The notes under the pieces were generated by a model. The model searched no databases. It worked only from the letters and a program-made list of their open reading frames with translations, and was not told the DNA's origin. Both the position numbers and the translations under genes were made by a program. From assembly GCA_964453155.1 (NCBI GenBank), contig CAYVQU010000021.1, forward strand, positions 1 through 43,622: DNA of 43,622 nt, given 5' to 3'. This DNA is from CAYVQU01 sp964453155. Lineage in GTDB: Bacteria; Chloroflexota; Anaerolineae; Anaerolineales; UBA11858. Positions within the stretch are counted from its first letter, which is position 1. The number at the start of each line of letters is the position of its first letter. This document shows positions 8,616-17,823 of the stretch, piece after piece.

Positions 8616-9617
8616 TTAATCCGCGATTTCGTTCCAGCGCCAGCAGGCGACGGTGCGGCCATCTTCGCCGGTGGCTTCGAGGGCGGGCATGGCTTGCTGG
8701 CATTGCTCTTGGGCGTAGGTGCAGCGGGGGACAAATGGGCAGCCATCTGTTAAGCCGATCAGGCTGGGCGGGTTGCCGGGGATCGACGTCAGGCGTGACC
8801 CGGGTTTTTGGTCTAGCCGCGGCAATGATGATAGTAAGCCGCGAGTGTACGGGTGCCGGGGCCGTTTGAAGATATCTTTGACGCGGCCGCGCTCGATCAG
8901 GTATCCGGCGTACATTACGTTAATGGTCTTGACCAAACTAGCTGCAACCCCCAGGTCGTGGGTGATCCACATCACAGCCATGCCCAACTGCTCCTGGAGC
9001 CGTTTGACCAGATCTACAATCTGGGCCTGGATCGTGACATCCAAGGCAGTGGTGGGTTCGTCGGCGATCAGGAGTTTGGGGTTGCAGGAGAGGGACATGG
9101 CAATCATCGCCCGTTGACGCATCCCACCCGAAAATTGATGGGGGTAGTCGCTCAGGCGTTGCCGGGCAGCGGGGATGCCGACCAGGGAGAGCAGTTCTTC
9201 CGCTTTATCATCGGCTTCGTTATCATCCATGTTCTGGTGGAGTTTGAGGGCCTCGGTAATTTGGAAGCCGACGGTCAAGACGGGGTTCAGGAACGTCATC
9301 GGGTCCTGGAAGACCATCGCGATTTCAGGACCGCGAATCTGGTACATGTCGTTTACAGGCAGCTTGAGGAGATCGCGGCCGTCGTACCAAATCTCACCTT
9401 TTTCAATCTTTCCCGGGGGGATGGGGATCAGGCGCATGATGGACCGGGCGTGGACGCTTTTTCCGCAGCCACTTTCGCCGACGACCCCTAAAGTTTCTCC
9501 TTCATCGAGGGTGTAGGAGACCCCGTTGACAGCCTGCACCACGCCATCGCTGGTATGGAACCGCACGGTCAGGTCTTTGACTTCTAATAACGGTTTCTGA
9601 GTTTCGCTTGCCATCAT
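8616..9617 (-). CDS. Peptide-type ABC transporter ATPase (DppD/OppD family)
   Basis: The 333-residue ATPase has Walker A GESGCGKSV, signature FSGGMRQRAMIAMSLSC, Walker B LIADEPTTALD and switch histidine ITHDLG. Its C-terminal oligopeptide/dipeptide domain contains CPFVPRCTYAQEQC, a cysteine pattern found in OppD/DppD proteins. The gene begins with two consecutive ATG codons behind GAGAGGAAC. It is the first gene of the transporter operon and lies about 190 nt after the M20 amidohydrolase gene, which may be co-transcribed with it. Confidence 0.92.
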   Translation of the reverse strand: MMASETQKPLLEVKDLTVRFHTSDGVVQAVNGVSYTLDEGETLGVVGESGCGKSVHARSIMRLIPIPPGKIEKGEIWYDGRDLLKLPVNDMYQIRGPEIAMVFQDPMTFLNPVLTVGFQITEALKLHQNMDDNEADDKAEELLSLVGIPAARQRLSDYPHQFSGGMRQRAMIAMSLSCNPKLLIADEPTTALDVTIQAQIVDLVKRLQEQLGMAVMWITHDLGVAASLVKTINVMYAGYLIERGRVKDIFKRPRHPYTRGLLSSLPRLDQKPGSRLTSIPGNPPSLIGLTDGCPFVPRCTYAQEQCQQAMPALEATGEDGRTVACWRWNEIAD

Positions 9618-9809
9618 GTTCCTCTCTATTCCAATTGGATTTGGACGATTTCTAGAGCAAAGTACTTATTATTTATGAAGTTTCAACTGAGTAACGGCCG
9701 CACCCTTTGATATTTGCTTGACTCTGTTTCGCATTACTCCGGAGACTGTATTACTAACTAAATACTGTCAAACAGCGTGTTGGTGGGTGCAGCGTAAATT
9801 ATTTAATTG

Positions 9810-10991
9810 TTACGAGGCCAAATACGCGTCTAGTTCGGCGCGGGCTTGTTTGAGCCTACTGGGTTCAGCCAACAAGTCAACGGCCGTCATTGCCAGGGCT
9901 TTGGCGGCGTCCATCATGGCTTTTTGGCCGCGTTCCGTCATGCACATATCGCGATATTCAACGGTGTGACCGGCGATTTCATCCGTAACAGTTTCAAGAT
10001 AAGGATGAATGGCCGGAACCACTTTACTGACATTACCCATATCGGTGGAACCCATGCGTTCATTTGGTTCCGGGGCAATCACTTCTCGACCTAAGGTTGT
10101 AAGATTTTTCGCGAAGAGATCGGCTAGGGTTGGGTTGGGATAAATCTCGTTGTAACCGGGTTGAGGTTCGACTTTCAGGGTACACCCCGTGGCTTTCGCA
10201 GCGGCTTCAGCACAAGCAATGGCTTTAGCGCATACTTCGTCGCGCCGGTTTTCGGTTTCACCTCGAATACTAAATTCAGCCCGAGTGTAACCAGGGATGA
10301 TGTTGGCCGCTTCACCACCATGAGTGATAATCCCCGCGATACGGTCTTTGATCTCGAAATGCTGGCGTTGGGCGTTGATGCCATTAAAAGTCAGGATCAT
10401 AGCATCCAGGGCGTTAATACCCTCCTGGGGGCTGGCGGCGGCATGGGCGGTCTGACCATAAAATTCAATATGGAGTCGCATCGAGGCCAGTGAGCCGCGC
10501 GTGACCATGTTTTTGGCGGAGGGGTGGAACATCATCGCCGCGTCGACATCTTCGAAAACGCCGGCATCCACCAAAATCCGCTTGCCCCCGCTGCGTTCCT
10601 CGGCAGGGGTACCAATCACCCGAATTTGCCCCGCAAATTGGTCGATCACAGTTTTTATTGCCAGACCCGCGCCCAGCGCGGCTGTGCCGATTAGATTATG
10701 ACCACAAGCATGACCAATTTCGGGCAAGGCATCATATTCGGCTAAAAATGCAATTGTGGGGCCTTCAGAATGGCCATTAATTGTGCCGGTGAAAGATGTT
10801 TCCAATCCCCCGGTTCCATTCGCAATTTCAAAACCACCATCCTGGAGCGCGGCCGTTATCGTCGCGGCCGATTCGAACTCTTCGAAGGCGATTTCGGGAT
10901 TTTCATATAGTTGGGTGCAAACCCCCCATAATTTGGATTGAAGCGCGTCGACAGCTTCGCAGACTTGTTGTTTCGCTTCAGTCAGATTCAT
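9810..10991 (-). CDS. M20-family amidohydrolase/peptidase (M20D, AbgB/HipO-like)
   Basis: A 393-residue cytoplasmic metallo-amidohydrolase. The segment LYENPEIAFEEFES near residue 30, the metal site EIGHACGHNLIGTAALGAG near 90, and the PAEERSGGKRILV motif near 130 with its catalytic Glu pair identify the M20D group. QTAHAAASPQEGINALDA marks the dimerisation domain. Family members hydrolyse N-acyl amino acids, aminobenzoyl-glutamate or small peptides. Its position just upstream of a peptide importer read in the same direction suggests it processes the imported compound. GGAG precedes the start. The exact substrate is unknown. Confidence 0.85.
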   Translation of the reverse strand: MNLTEAKQQVCEAVDALQSKLWGVCTQLYENPEIAFEEFESAATITAALQDGGFEIANGTGGLETSFTGTINGHSEGPTIAFLAEYDALPEIGHACGHNLIGTAALGAGLAIKTVIDQFAGQIRVIGTPAEERSGGKRILVDAGVFEDVDAAMMFHPSAKNMVTRGSLASMRLHIEFYGQTAHAAASPQEGINALDAMILTFNGINAQRQHFEIKDRIAGIITHGGEAANIIPGYTRAEFSIRGETENRRDEVCAKAIACAEAAAKATGCTLKVEPQPGYNEIYPNPTLADLFAKNLTTLGREVIAPEPNERMGSTDMGNVSKVVPAIHPYLETVTDEIAGHTVEYRDMCMTERGQKAMMDAAKALAMTAVDLLAEPSRLKQARAELDAYLAS

Positions 10992-11336
10992 CTGGAACTC
11001 CTACGCAAGCATCTGAGAACTGGTCTTTCGAGAAAGGCCCCAGAAGCAGTTTTATTGTGGGTATCAATGCGGACAGGATGAAGGTGTTATGCTAAAACAG
11101 AGTACCAATAGAATATCCATCACTTTGGAAAACAATTCAGGGTTTCCAAAGTGCGTGTGCAGGGGTAATAAGTTTACTTTTTTGAGCGCCCAATTGTTCA
11201 TTATACTCGATAAAATTTCTAGCTTCGTAAATTTTTATCATGATTTTAGGTATTTCGTAACTAAGTAAAATGTAAATTGGGGCTAGCGTAAAAATTTTCC
11301 AAAAAACTGATGTAAATAGTAGCAAACTGGCGAGCG
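10992..11336. other. AT-rich intergenic stretch without a supported gene
   Basis: The region holds the presumed promoter of the M20 gene. A stem-loop at 11121-11153 (CACTTTGGAAA with TTTCCAAAGTG, 11-nt loop) may end the methyltransferase transcript. A short hydrophobic ORF at 11137-11325 starts with TTG, has no ribosome-binding site and no family, and I do not annotate it. Confidence 0.45.
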
Positions 11337-12158
11337 TTATTGAATTAACGCGCTAATAAAATGGACAGTGCCACCGATTTCAGCAAACCGCTGGCGGCAA
11401 GTATCAATTTTTTCCATAACGGAGCCATCAGCGATGTCGGCGCGCAGTCGGGCTAAGCCTTGCGTGACAGCTTCCTCTGAAAGGTAGCTGAAATCTGAAA
11501 ATGATCGGCGATAACTCGGATCTAGGGGCGATTTGGGATCGTAGAAATTCTTCGCCATCGGATCGTTGATCGGGGTGACTTCCACTTCCGATAAACCTAA
11601 TTCACGTAACCATTGGGCGACTTGAGTAACTTTGGGTTGAATCACCATTTTTGTATCTAGTGCGCTGGGAAAATATCGCCAGAACCATACGGCCTGATTT
11701 TGAGATGGATCCCGTTGAATGATACCAATAGGCCCAGCTCGGACCAACCGGATGGCCTCTTGCAAGGCTTGTTTACGGGCCGCAGTGCGCTCTTCAGAGC
11801 TGAGCTTCAAGTTGGCGCCCACATGATGCAGGGACTGCATGAAATAGGCGCCGCCAAAGGAATTTGTCGCAAAGGGCATCTGGGTCATATCACCTTGGGA
11901 TAGGTGAGTAACTCGAGATCGGGCCTGCATGAGCATCCCGATTGAGCGGTCTAAGCCGAAAATTTCGATCGAGGTTGCTAATAATTCGGCTTCCATCCGG
12001 CCAGTGCCGCAGCCTAAACTCAATATCGGTCCAGCAGCACCAGAGAATTTTTCTTGCAGAATATCCCGAATGACAGGGCTAGGGCGTCGAAACTGATCGT
12101 AATGGCTGGCGTTGGTGTCGTAATCGGTGAGTGTGGCGGTGTTTTGGTTAGTCATCAT
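11337..12158 (-). CDS. Class I SAM-dependent methyltransferase
   Basis: A 273-residue protein with the Rossmann-type SAM-binding motif ILSLGCGTGRMEAELL at about residue 45, an acidic motif FGLDRSIGMLMQARSRV, and a post-motif Asp-Met (QGDMTQMPF), as in methyltransferase domain 11 proteins. The substrate is unknown. The start overlaps the GntR gene end by 11 nt, so the two are probably co-expressed. An alternative start is the next ATG at 12155. Confidence 0.82.
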   Translation of the reverse strand: MMTNQNTATLTDYDTNASHYDQFRRPSPVIRDILQEKFSGAAGPILSLGCGTGRMEAELLATSIEIFGLDRSIGMLMQARSRVTHLSQGDMTQMPFATNSFGGAYFMQSLHHVGANLKLSSEERTAARKQALQEAIRLVRAGPIGIIQRDPSQNQAVWFWRYFPSALDTKMVIQPKVTQVAQWLRELGLSEVEVTPINDPMAKNFYDPKSPLDPSYRRSFSDFSYLSEEAVTQGLARLRADIADGSVMEKIDTCRQRFAEIGGTVHFISALIQ

Positions 12159-12840
12159 TGGTTTGATTATGCAGCGTTCGCAGCAAATCCTGACACACTG
12201 AGGTGATGTGGTTTTTTACCGCGACTTCGGTAGCAACGGCATCATGGTTTTCGAGGGCAGCGAGAATGAGTACATGCTCATCAATGTCGGTCACTTTACG
12301 GGCAATGATGGGCATTTGTGATGTTTGTGAGAAATTGCCAATCAGCATGGTCGGGAATGTGGCCCACATCTGATCCAAAATCCGGATTAAGTAGTCACGG
12401 CTGCTTAAACGATAGATCTTTTGGTGAAATTCGCGATTTAAGCGGCGATATTCAGCTATCTTGGCTGGTTCATTATTGATTTTAAGTTGCGCCTGAATTT
12501 GTTGCAAGTTATCGAGTTGTTCGGGTGTAATAATTTGAGCCGTAAACCCGGCGGCCCGACTTTCTAGACTGGCCCGATGAGCATAAATATCTGTAACATC
12601 TTCACTTGTAAACTCAACTACCCGAACCCCTCGATAGGGGATATGTTCGATCAAACCTTCTGCCGCGAGTTCTTTGAGGGCCTCGCGAACCGGCATCTGG
12701 CTGACCCCAAGTTCCTCAGCGATTTTTTTCTGTCGGATCCATTGTCCTGGTTTAAACTGACCAGCCAGGATCGCCGCACGCAACCGCTCAGACACAACCT
12801 GGTGGAGCTGTTGGTGTGAGTTCGAGTCGGGTAACGTCAT
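12148..12840 (-). CDS. GntR-family transcriptional regulator with FCD domain
   Basis: The 230-residue protein has a winged helix-turn-helix at residues 15-75 (LRAAILAGQFKPGQWIRQKKIAEELGVSQMPVREAL is split by the usual GQ.I and VS..PVREAL motifs). An all-alpha FCD effector domain follows (residues 85-215, with the metal/ligand helices around NREFHQKIY and DEHVLILAALENHDA). FCD regulators usually sense small organic acids. A symmetric site just upstream (12869-12901) is a likely operator for autoregulation. Its neighbours (methyltransferase, MttB-like protein) are possible targets. Confidence 0.88.
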   Translation of the reverse strand: MTLPDSNSHQQLHQVVSERLRAAILAGQFKPGQWIRQKKIAEELGVSQMPVREALKELAAEGLIEHIPYRGVRVVEFTSEDVTDIYAHRASLESRAAGFTAQIITPEQLDNLQQIQAQLKINNEPAKIAEYRRLNREFHQKIYRLSSRDYLIRILDQMWATFPTMLIGNFSQTSQMPIIARKVTDIDEHVLILAALENHDAVATEVAVKNHITSVCQDLLRTLHNQTNDD

Positions 12841-12868
12841 TCGTGGAAATATTTGGGCAAAATGTGAT

Positions 12869-12901
12869 ATTTGATATTATATCTAATTTAAGATATCAAA
12901 T
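12869..12901. promoter_or_regulatory. Putative operator of the GntR regulator
   Basis: ATTTGATAT at 12869-12877 and ATATCAAAT at 12893-12901 form a 9-nt dyad with a 15-nt spacer. The internal 11-mer GATATTATATC (12873-12883) is itself palindromic. A minus-strand TATAAT lies inside the dyad at 12876-12881, so binding there would block the regulator's own promoter. Confidence 0.55.
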
Positions 12902-12962
12902 TTGGAGGTGGGTGTCAAGATTTTTGAGCAGATTTTATTCAATTTTTATGATCGGAGACAGC

Positions 12963-13018
12963 CCAAAAGTATCCCGGAAATTTAGGTTTCTGGAAACCCG
13001 TTTCCGAGATACTTTTGG
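12963..13018 (-). terminator. Long three-tier hairpin after the MttB-like gene
   Basis: An 18-nt arm at 12963-12980 pairs with 13001-13018 at 17 of 18 positions, and the interior contains a second stem (GGTTTC at 12985-12990 with GAAACC at 12993-12998). It lies 6 nt beyond the stop of the leftward MttB-like gene and upstream of the GntR operator, so it probably ends that transcript. Its size is unusual for a terminator and no T-run follows. Confidence 0.55.
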
Positions 13019-13023
13019 ACGTT

Positions 13024-14436
13024 TCAATTGCCAATCTCACCCTCAAAAGCCTGAATCACCCGATCCAGTTCAGTGACTTGATCTGTAGACAGCGATGGGA
13101 CTTCATGCTTTTGCAATAATTCCTGAGCCCTCGCCTCGGCAACTTCGAGTATCCCTTGTTTACCACCCTGCTCCCACTCTTCCCAATTATCACGCACCGC
13201 GAGTTGGGATAGCATGACCTCCCCACTTCGTAGATTCTGAAGCGTATGATCTTCGATCAAGAAGTTCCGGCTGTTGTCCATAACGGAATCAATGACACCC
13301 AGCGCTAAAGTATTCTCATTGACTTCAAAGCCCTGCCGGAGCCGGGCGATACTGCCCAAAATCTCATCATCAATCACCATCTGGGCCAGTGAACTGCTGA
13401 CGCCGCCCTCCATCTCACCGACCCCTGAAATTTCATCGGCTCCCGCTAGCACTGGAATGAGGCCATTCAAAGCCCGTTCATACCCACTTTGAACATCAAC
13501 GTTATGGGAATTGGTGCTGAAGCCATAAACATCCACTGGCATTCCGTAGAGGTGTCCCATCGCCACTGTTGCCGCAGAGACCAAACCGATTTCCGGGTTC
13601 CCCCAGATCGACAAGCCCGACCGGGGATCCATCACGCTCAAGCGTCCTTTGTAAATCATCGGCAAGCCGGGGTTAGTGAGTTGCGCTAGAACGACGGTGG
13701 CTAACACTTCCGCATTTTGTTGAGCCACTGCGCCCGCAATCGTCATTGGGGCGGTCGCACCCATGATGGGACAGGGCAGCGGTCCCAAAATTAATCCTTG
13801 CTGGGCAACTTCAAAAATTGCCGCGGTAATATCCACGGGGAAAGTCAAGGGGCTGATCGGCGAAATCCCCACAGTGACCGTTCCCTCCGGCATGGCAATC
13901 TGGACCATTTCAGCCATGGCCCGCACTTCGGCCGCGGTTTGCATCCCCGGTGCTCGGAAGGGTTTGGTCGTGTTCTTTAGCGTTTCAGTCGTCATATACA
14001 GGGTAAAAGATTCCACCGGCACATCCTGTGGCGTGTACAGTGGGGTGACTGTGGCAACATTGGGTAAAGCATCCAGTAAATGCGTTGATTCCGTCACATC
14101 GGCCCGGGTTGCTGCTCGACGGGTGTTGGATTCCGGTTCATAGACATTTGGCACCCCGCCAACATTATGGGCAAACCAACTCCCTCTACCAAATTGAATT
14201 GCCTTGGCTGGATCACGTCCCTGTAACTTCACGGACTTAGGTAACCGCGCTAAACATTTTTCGACCAAAGCAACCGGCATTAAAATCCGGTCTTCTTTTT
14301 CTTGCGCACCATTGTCGAGTAATAGCGCTTTACCTTCCAAATGTGAGATCAAAATACCAGTTTCAGAGAGAATTCGTAAAGTGGCTTCGTGAATGGTTTG
14401 AATTTGAGCTATGTCAAGAATTGGAATTTGTAACAT
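13024..14436 (-). CDS. MttB-family (trimethylamine methyltransferase superfamily) protein, non-pyrrolysine
   Basis: A protein of about 470 residues of the MttB superfamily, corrinoid-dependent methyltransferases that move methyl groups from trimethylamine, glycine betaine or other quaternary amines to a corrinoid protein. Recognisable segments are ILSETGILI near residue 28, HNVGGVPNVYEPES, PLTFPVDITAAIFEVAQQG, and PMTIAGAVAQQNAEVLATVVLAQL. The frame is open with no in-frame TAG, so it is a non-pyrrolysine homologue like glycine-betaine methyltransferase. I start at the ATG at 14436 with GGAGAAG upstream, rather than the GTG at 14448. No corrinoid protein (MttC-like) or reactivase is adjacent, so its partner and substrate are unknown. 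Confidence 0.85.
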   Translation of the reverse strand: MLQIPILDIAQIQTIHEATLRILSETGILISHLEGKALLLDNGAQEKEDRILMPVALVEKCLARLPKSVKLQGRDPAKAIQFGRGSWFAHNVGGVPNVYEPESNTRRAATRADVTESTHLLDALPNVATVTPLYTPQDVPVESFTLYMTTETLKNTTKPFRAPGMQTAAEVRAMAEMVQIAMPEGTVTVGISPISPLTFPVDITAAIFEVAQQGLILGPLPCPIMGATAPMTIAGAVAQQNAEVLATVVLAQLTNPGLPMIYKGRLSVMDPRSGLSIWGNPEIGLVSAATVAMGHLYGMPVDVYGFSTNSHNVDVQSGYERALNGLIPVLAGADEISGVGEMEGGVSSSLAQMVIDDEILGSIARLRQGFEVNENTLALGVIDSVMDNSRNFLIEDHTLQNLRSGEVMLSQLAVRDNWEEWEQGGKQGILEVAEARAQELLQKHEVPSLSTDQVTELDRVIQAFEGEIGN

Positions 14437-14498
14437 GTTCTTCTCCACAAACTATCTTATGAATGCGTTAGTTAGTTGGGTACTAACCAACAAATAAA

Positions 14499-16511
14499 CT
14501 AATCAACCATCTTTAAATACTTATCCAACCACCCCACAATCCGCTCCAGCCGATCAATCCGTAAGTCTGGCGGGCCATTACGCGAGAAACCATGCCCGGT
14601 CTCCAAGGGGTAACGTAGGAATACAACTTCTCGTTTAAGCGCCGTCAGTGCCGAAAAAAGCTGTTCGGCCTGCTCTACCCGGCAGCGCCAATCGCCCTCG
14701 CTGTGAATAATCAACAATGGGGTTGTAACATTGGCAGCCAAACGTAAGGGTGACTGCTGCCAAATTTTCTCGGGATTGTCCCAGGCGTTTCCGGTCCAAT
14801 AGCCTTCCGGCATCGGGGCGGCATCACTGGTTCCGACTGCGCTGTGCCGATTAGCCACACTCCGTTCGGTGATCGCGCACTTAAATCGATCGGTTTGTCC
14901 CACGGTCCAATTGGTCATGAACCCACCGTAGCTGCCGCCCACAACCGCCATTCGTTCCGTGTCAATATAAGGCAATTTCTCGGTATAATCGACTGCCGCC
15001 ATCAAATCTTTATAATCTAACTCTCCCCAATTGCCCTGGATGGCGGTCGCGAAGGCCTCCTCCCGCCCCAGGCTGCCGCGCGGGTTAGTGTACAAAACCA
15101 CATATCCCGCCGCCGCCAGCACCTGAAATTCATGGAAGAAAGAGTTGCCATACTGCGCCGCTGGTCCGCCGTGGATGTACAGGATCAGCGGGTAGATGTT
15201 TTTAGGGTCAAAATCTGGTGGTTTAAGGAACCAACCCTGAACTTGGGTATCATCAAAACTTGTAAACCAGAATTCTTCCGGGTCAGATGGTTTGATTTCA
15301 GCAAATATCGAAGAATTAAGTTGAGTTAGGGGCTCTAACACACTCGTAGCCGCAGACTCAGTCTCCAATCGCGCGCCGTACACCTCCGCCATTTGTGATG
15401 GGTAGCTGACCAATAAAGCCCCCCGCGTCCCGGCAGTATTCATACTAAATCCGCTGACATCCAGCTTTCCCATAGTAAGTTGGGTCAGCTCACCTTTGAG
15501 AGAAACTGCGTATAGGTGGCAGCTGCCGCGGTCGCTAATCGATACGAATATTGTCTCTCCGGCTGCATTCCACGTTGGGCTTTGATTCCCAGCTTCCCGC
15601 ACATCACTCAAGGTGGCATCTTCGGTGACGCGATCCAACGATTCGGTCAGACAGGTCGCATTTTCTGTGTCCAATTGAAGTACCCATAAGCGGTCGTTGT
15701 GCGTGCCCCACGGATCGTCTTCGGTTTCAAAGCCAATGTAAGCGATATGCGTTCCAATCGGCGACCAAGACAGGTTGTATTTATATCCCGATGGGGTCGT
15801 GATTTTTGAGAGTTCGCCGCCCTCCGGAGAAACCAGCCAGATATCTTCCAGATATGGCGTGTAAATATCCCCGCTGCGATTGGAGATAAATGCGATTTGA
15901 TCACTTTCCGGAGACCAGGTGATATCCCGGTCGTCAAAATCTCCACTGGTGATTTGCGAACACTTCCCACTGGCAACCTCGCACACCCAAATATGCTGCC
16001 GCAGATCCAGATAACCCTGACCCTCGGCCCGGTACCGGCGGCGAGTGATCTCCCTAACCGGGGTAGATAATCCTTTTTTAGCGCGCTCATCTTTAGCTTT
16101 CTTGGTCCAGTCGGGATGGGTGGGGCGGAAGGTGAAGGCGATTTTATCACCTGTGGGTGACCAAACTGGTGCGCCCAGGCTGCCCTCTTCGAGTTGAGTC
16201 AGTTGCTGGGCTTCGCCCCCAGCGGTGGGAATCACCCAGATTTGAGGGCACCCCGCCACAACCCGGACGAACGCGATCCAACTACCATCCGGTGACCACC
16301 GCGGGGCGCGGTCTGTACCCTCCCCAAACGTGAATTGCCGGGTTTCACCGGACTCGAATTCACTCAAATTCAAAAATGTCTGGTAACGATTCTTTTCCTG
16401 GTCGATATTTTTGATAACTGCGACCACCTGATTGCCATCCGGGCTGATCTGAGGATCACCGACATATTTAAAATTCAACAAATCAAAAATCGTGATGCTG
16501 CGTTTGCTCAT
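14499..16511 (-). CDS. S9-family serine peptidase (acylaminoacyl-peptidase/prolyl oligopeptidase-like)
   Basis: The 670-residue protein has an N-terminal seven-bladed beta-propeller of WD/PD40-like repeats (SPDGNQV, APRWSPDGSWIAF, PVWSPTGDKIAF, ITWSPESDQIAF and similar, to about residue 390). An alpha/beta-hydrolase domain follows. The catalytic triad is visible: Ser527 in GGSYGGFM, Asp607 in HSEGDWRC and His640 in ETGHGFS; YIHGGPAAQYG gives the oxyanion region. No signal peptide is present, so it is cytoplasmic and trims short peptides or removes acylated N-terminal residues. The start overlaps the lysA stop by 4 nt (ATGA). Confidence 0.9.
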   Translation of the reverse strand: MSKRSITIFDLLNFKYVGDPQISPDGNQVVAVIKNIDQEKNRYQTFLNLSEFESGETRQFTFGEGTDRAPRWSPDGSWIAFVRVVAGCPQIWVIPTAGGEAQQLTQLEEGSLGAPVWSPTGDKIAFTFRPTHPDWTKKAKDERAKKGLSTPVREITRRRYRAEGQGYLDLRQHIWVCEVASGKCSQITSGDFDDRDITWSPESDQIAFISNRSGDIYTPYLEDIWLVSPEGGELSKITTPSGYKYNLSWSPIGTHIAYIGFETEDDPWGTHNDRLWVLQLDTENATCLTESLDRVTEDATLSDVREAGNQSPTWNAAGETIFVSISDRGSCHLYAVSLKGELTQLTMGKLDVSGFSMNTAGTRGALLVSYPSQMAEVYGARLETESAATSVLEPLTQLNSSIFAEIKPSDPEEFWFTSFDDTQVQGWFLKPPDFDPKNIYPLILYIHGGPAAQYGNSFFHEFQVLAAAGYVVLYTNPRGSLGREEAFATAIQGNWGELDYKDLMAAVDYTEKLPYIDTERMAVVGGSYGGFMTNWTVGQTDRFKCAITERSVANRHSAVGTSDAAPMPEGYWTGNAWDNPEKIWQQSPLRLAANVTTPLLIIHSEGDWRCRVEQAEQLFSALTALKREVVFLRYPLETGHGFSRNGPPDLRIDRLERIVGWLDKYLKMVD

Positions 16512-17779
16512 CTTTCGTGTTCCTTTGTGTCCTTTGTGGTTTTTCTGTATTGTTGCATCAAATCATCAAAAGTTTCACCCTGCCGGATCAATCGCACTTC
16601 TTCGCCGTCAACTAAATATTCCGCGGGCCGCAGTCGGGCGTTGTAATTCGAGGCCATTGCAAACCCATATGCCCCGGAATCGTAAACAACCACCCCGGTA
16701 CCTTCTGGCGGCAATGGGAGGCGGCGATCTTTACCTAAGAAATCAGAAGACTCGCAGATCGGACCAACGACATCAAAGGTTTTTATCTCACCAGCGAGGG
16801 GTTCAATGAAGCCGATCTCATGATGCGCCTGATACAAACTCGGCCGGATCAACTCGGCCATGCTACCATCGGTAACAATGAAGTTTTTGTCACCATTGGA
16901 TTTAACCCCAATCACCCGGCAGACCAATATTCCCGCGTTCCCGACTAAGCTGCGCCCCGGTTCCAAAATTAACGTGGCCTCCGTGGGGAGGTTTGTTTGA
17001 ATCGCAGCAGTCAAATCCTGTGGGGTGGGGAAGTGGCCGTCCGTGCGGTGATAGTTGATCCCCAACCCGCCGCCGAGATTAAGATAGCGCAGCGGGAACT
17101 CTTGGATTTGAATGTCCTCGAAAATCCGGGCCATGATCACCATCGTTTGGTTGAAAACGTCCATTTGAGTGATTGTGGACCCTAAATGGCAGTGAATCCC
17201 CACCAACTTAATCCGCGGCATCTTTTTTATTTGGGTCAAAATTTCAGGGATTTGATCAACATTCAACCCAAATTTGGATTCCCGTAACCCGGTCGCGATG
17301 TACGGGTGAACACCGGGGTCTACATCCGGGTTGACCCGTAATAAAACGGGGACAGTTTTCCCTATTCTTTCCGTGGTCTGGTGAATATGAGCCAAATCAA
17401 ATTTACTATCGATATTGATAAATACGCCAGTTTTTACCGCGAGTTCGAGTTCGGGCAGGGTCTTACCATTTCCATTGAAAATTAGCTTCTCTGGTGAAAA
17501 TCCAGCCGCCAATGCCAACTTAAGTTCGCCGCCGCTGACTAAAGTGGCCCAACTCCCCATCTCTTGCAGCAATTTAAGCACTGTTAAATTACCATTAGAT
17601 TTGATGGCATAAGAAATGACCCCCTCAATTCGGGTTAAGGCGCGCTGGTAGGCGGTATAATTTTCTTGGAGTTGAGCCGCAGAGTACAAATAGAATGGGG
17701 TGCTGGAGACGCGTTCCAGCAGTTCCGCAATTTTTACCCCTTCACAATGCAAATATCCGTCCCGAAATTGAAAACCCAT
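16508..17779 (-). CDS. lysA: Diaminopimelate decarboxylase
   Basis: The enzyme converts meso-diaminopimelate to lysine, the last step of lysine synthesis. It is a PLP-dependent fold-III protein: the PLP lysine is Lys60 in SYAIKSNGN, the HLGS and GGGLGINY glycine loops bind phosphate, and PICESSDFLG carries the cross-subunit catalytic Cys. I use the ATG at 17779 (423 residues); a longer frame starts at 17830 but adds an unsupported tail, and neither start has a clear ribosome-binding site. The last dozen residues (KTTKDTKEHER) are encoded by a dispersed repeat at 16514-16540 and are probably not part of the ancestral protein. Confidence 0.92.
   Translation of the reverse strand: MGFQFRDGYLHCEGVKIAELLERVSSTPFYLYSAAQLQENYTAYQRALTRIEGVISYAIKSNGNLTVLKLLQEMGSWATLVSGGELKLALAAGFSPEKLIFNGNGKTLPELELAVKTGVFINIDSKFDLAHIHQTTERIGKTVPVLLRVNPDVDPGVHPYIATGLRESKFGLNVDQIPEILTQIKKMPRIKLVGIHCHLGSTITQMDVFNQTMVIMARIFEDIQIQEFPLRYLNLGGGLGINYHRTDGHFPTPQDLTAAIQTNLPTEATLILEPGRSLVGNAGILVCRVIGVKSNGDKNFIVTDGSMAELIRPSLYQAHHEIGFIEPLAGEIKTFDVVGPICESSDFLGKDRRLPLPPEGTGVVVYDSGAYGFAMASNYNARLRPAEYLVDGEEVRLIRQGETFDDLMQQYRKTTKDTKEHER
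16514..16540 (+). repeat. Dispersed CCTTTGTG repeat inside the end of lysA
   Basis: The segment reads TTCGTGTTCC then TTTGTGTCCTTTGTGGT. It closely matches intergenic stretches at 27795-27822 and 30602-30629 and, inverted, 30565-30592. Here it encodes the last residues of LysA. Confidence 0.7.
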
Positions 17780-17823
17780 AGTGTTGATTCTAGCAACATC
17801 TCCAGGTTTGCACAACCATTTTC

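Noticed and set aside
11137..11325. A short hydrophobic minus-strand ORF between the methyltransferase and M20 genes
   Set aside because: TTG start, no ribosome-binding site, AT-rich composition and overlap with a likely terminator hairpin.
13024..14448. Pyrrolysine-containing MttB
   Set aside because: The frame is open through its full length without an internal TAG, so no pyrrolysine is needed.
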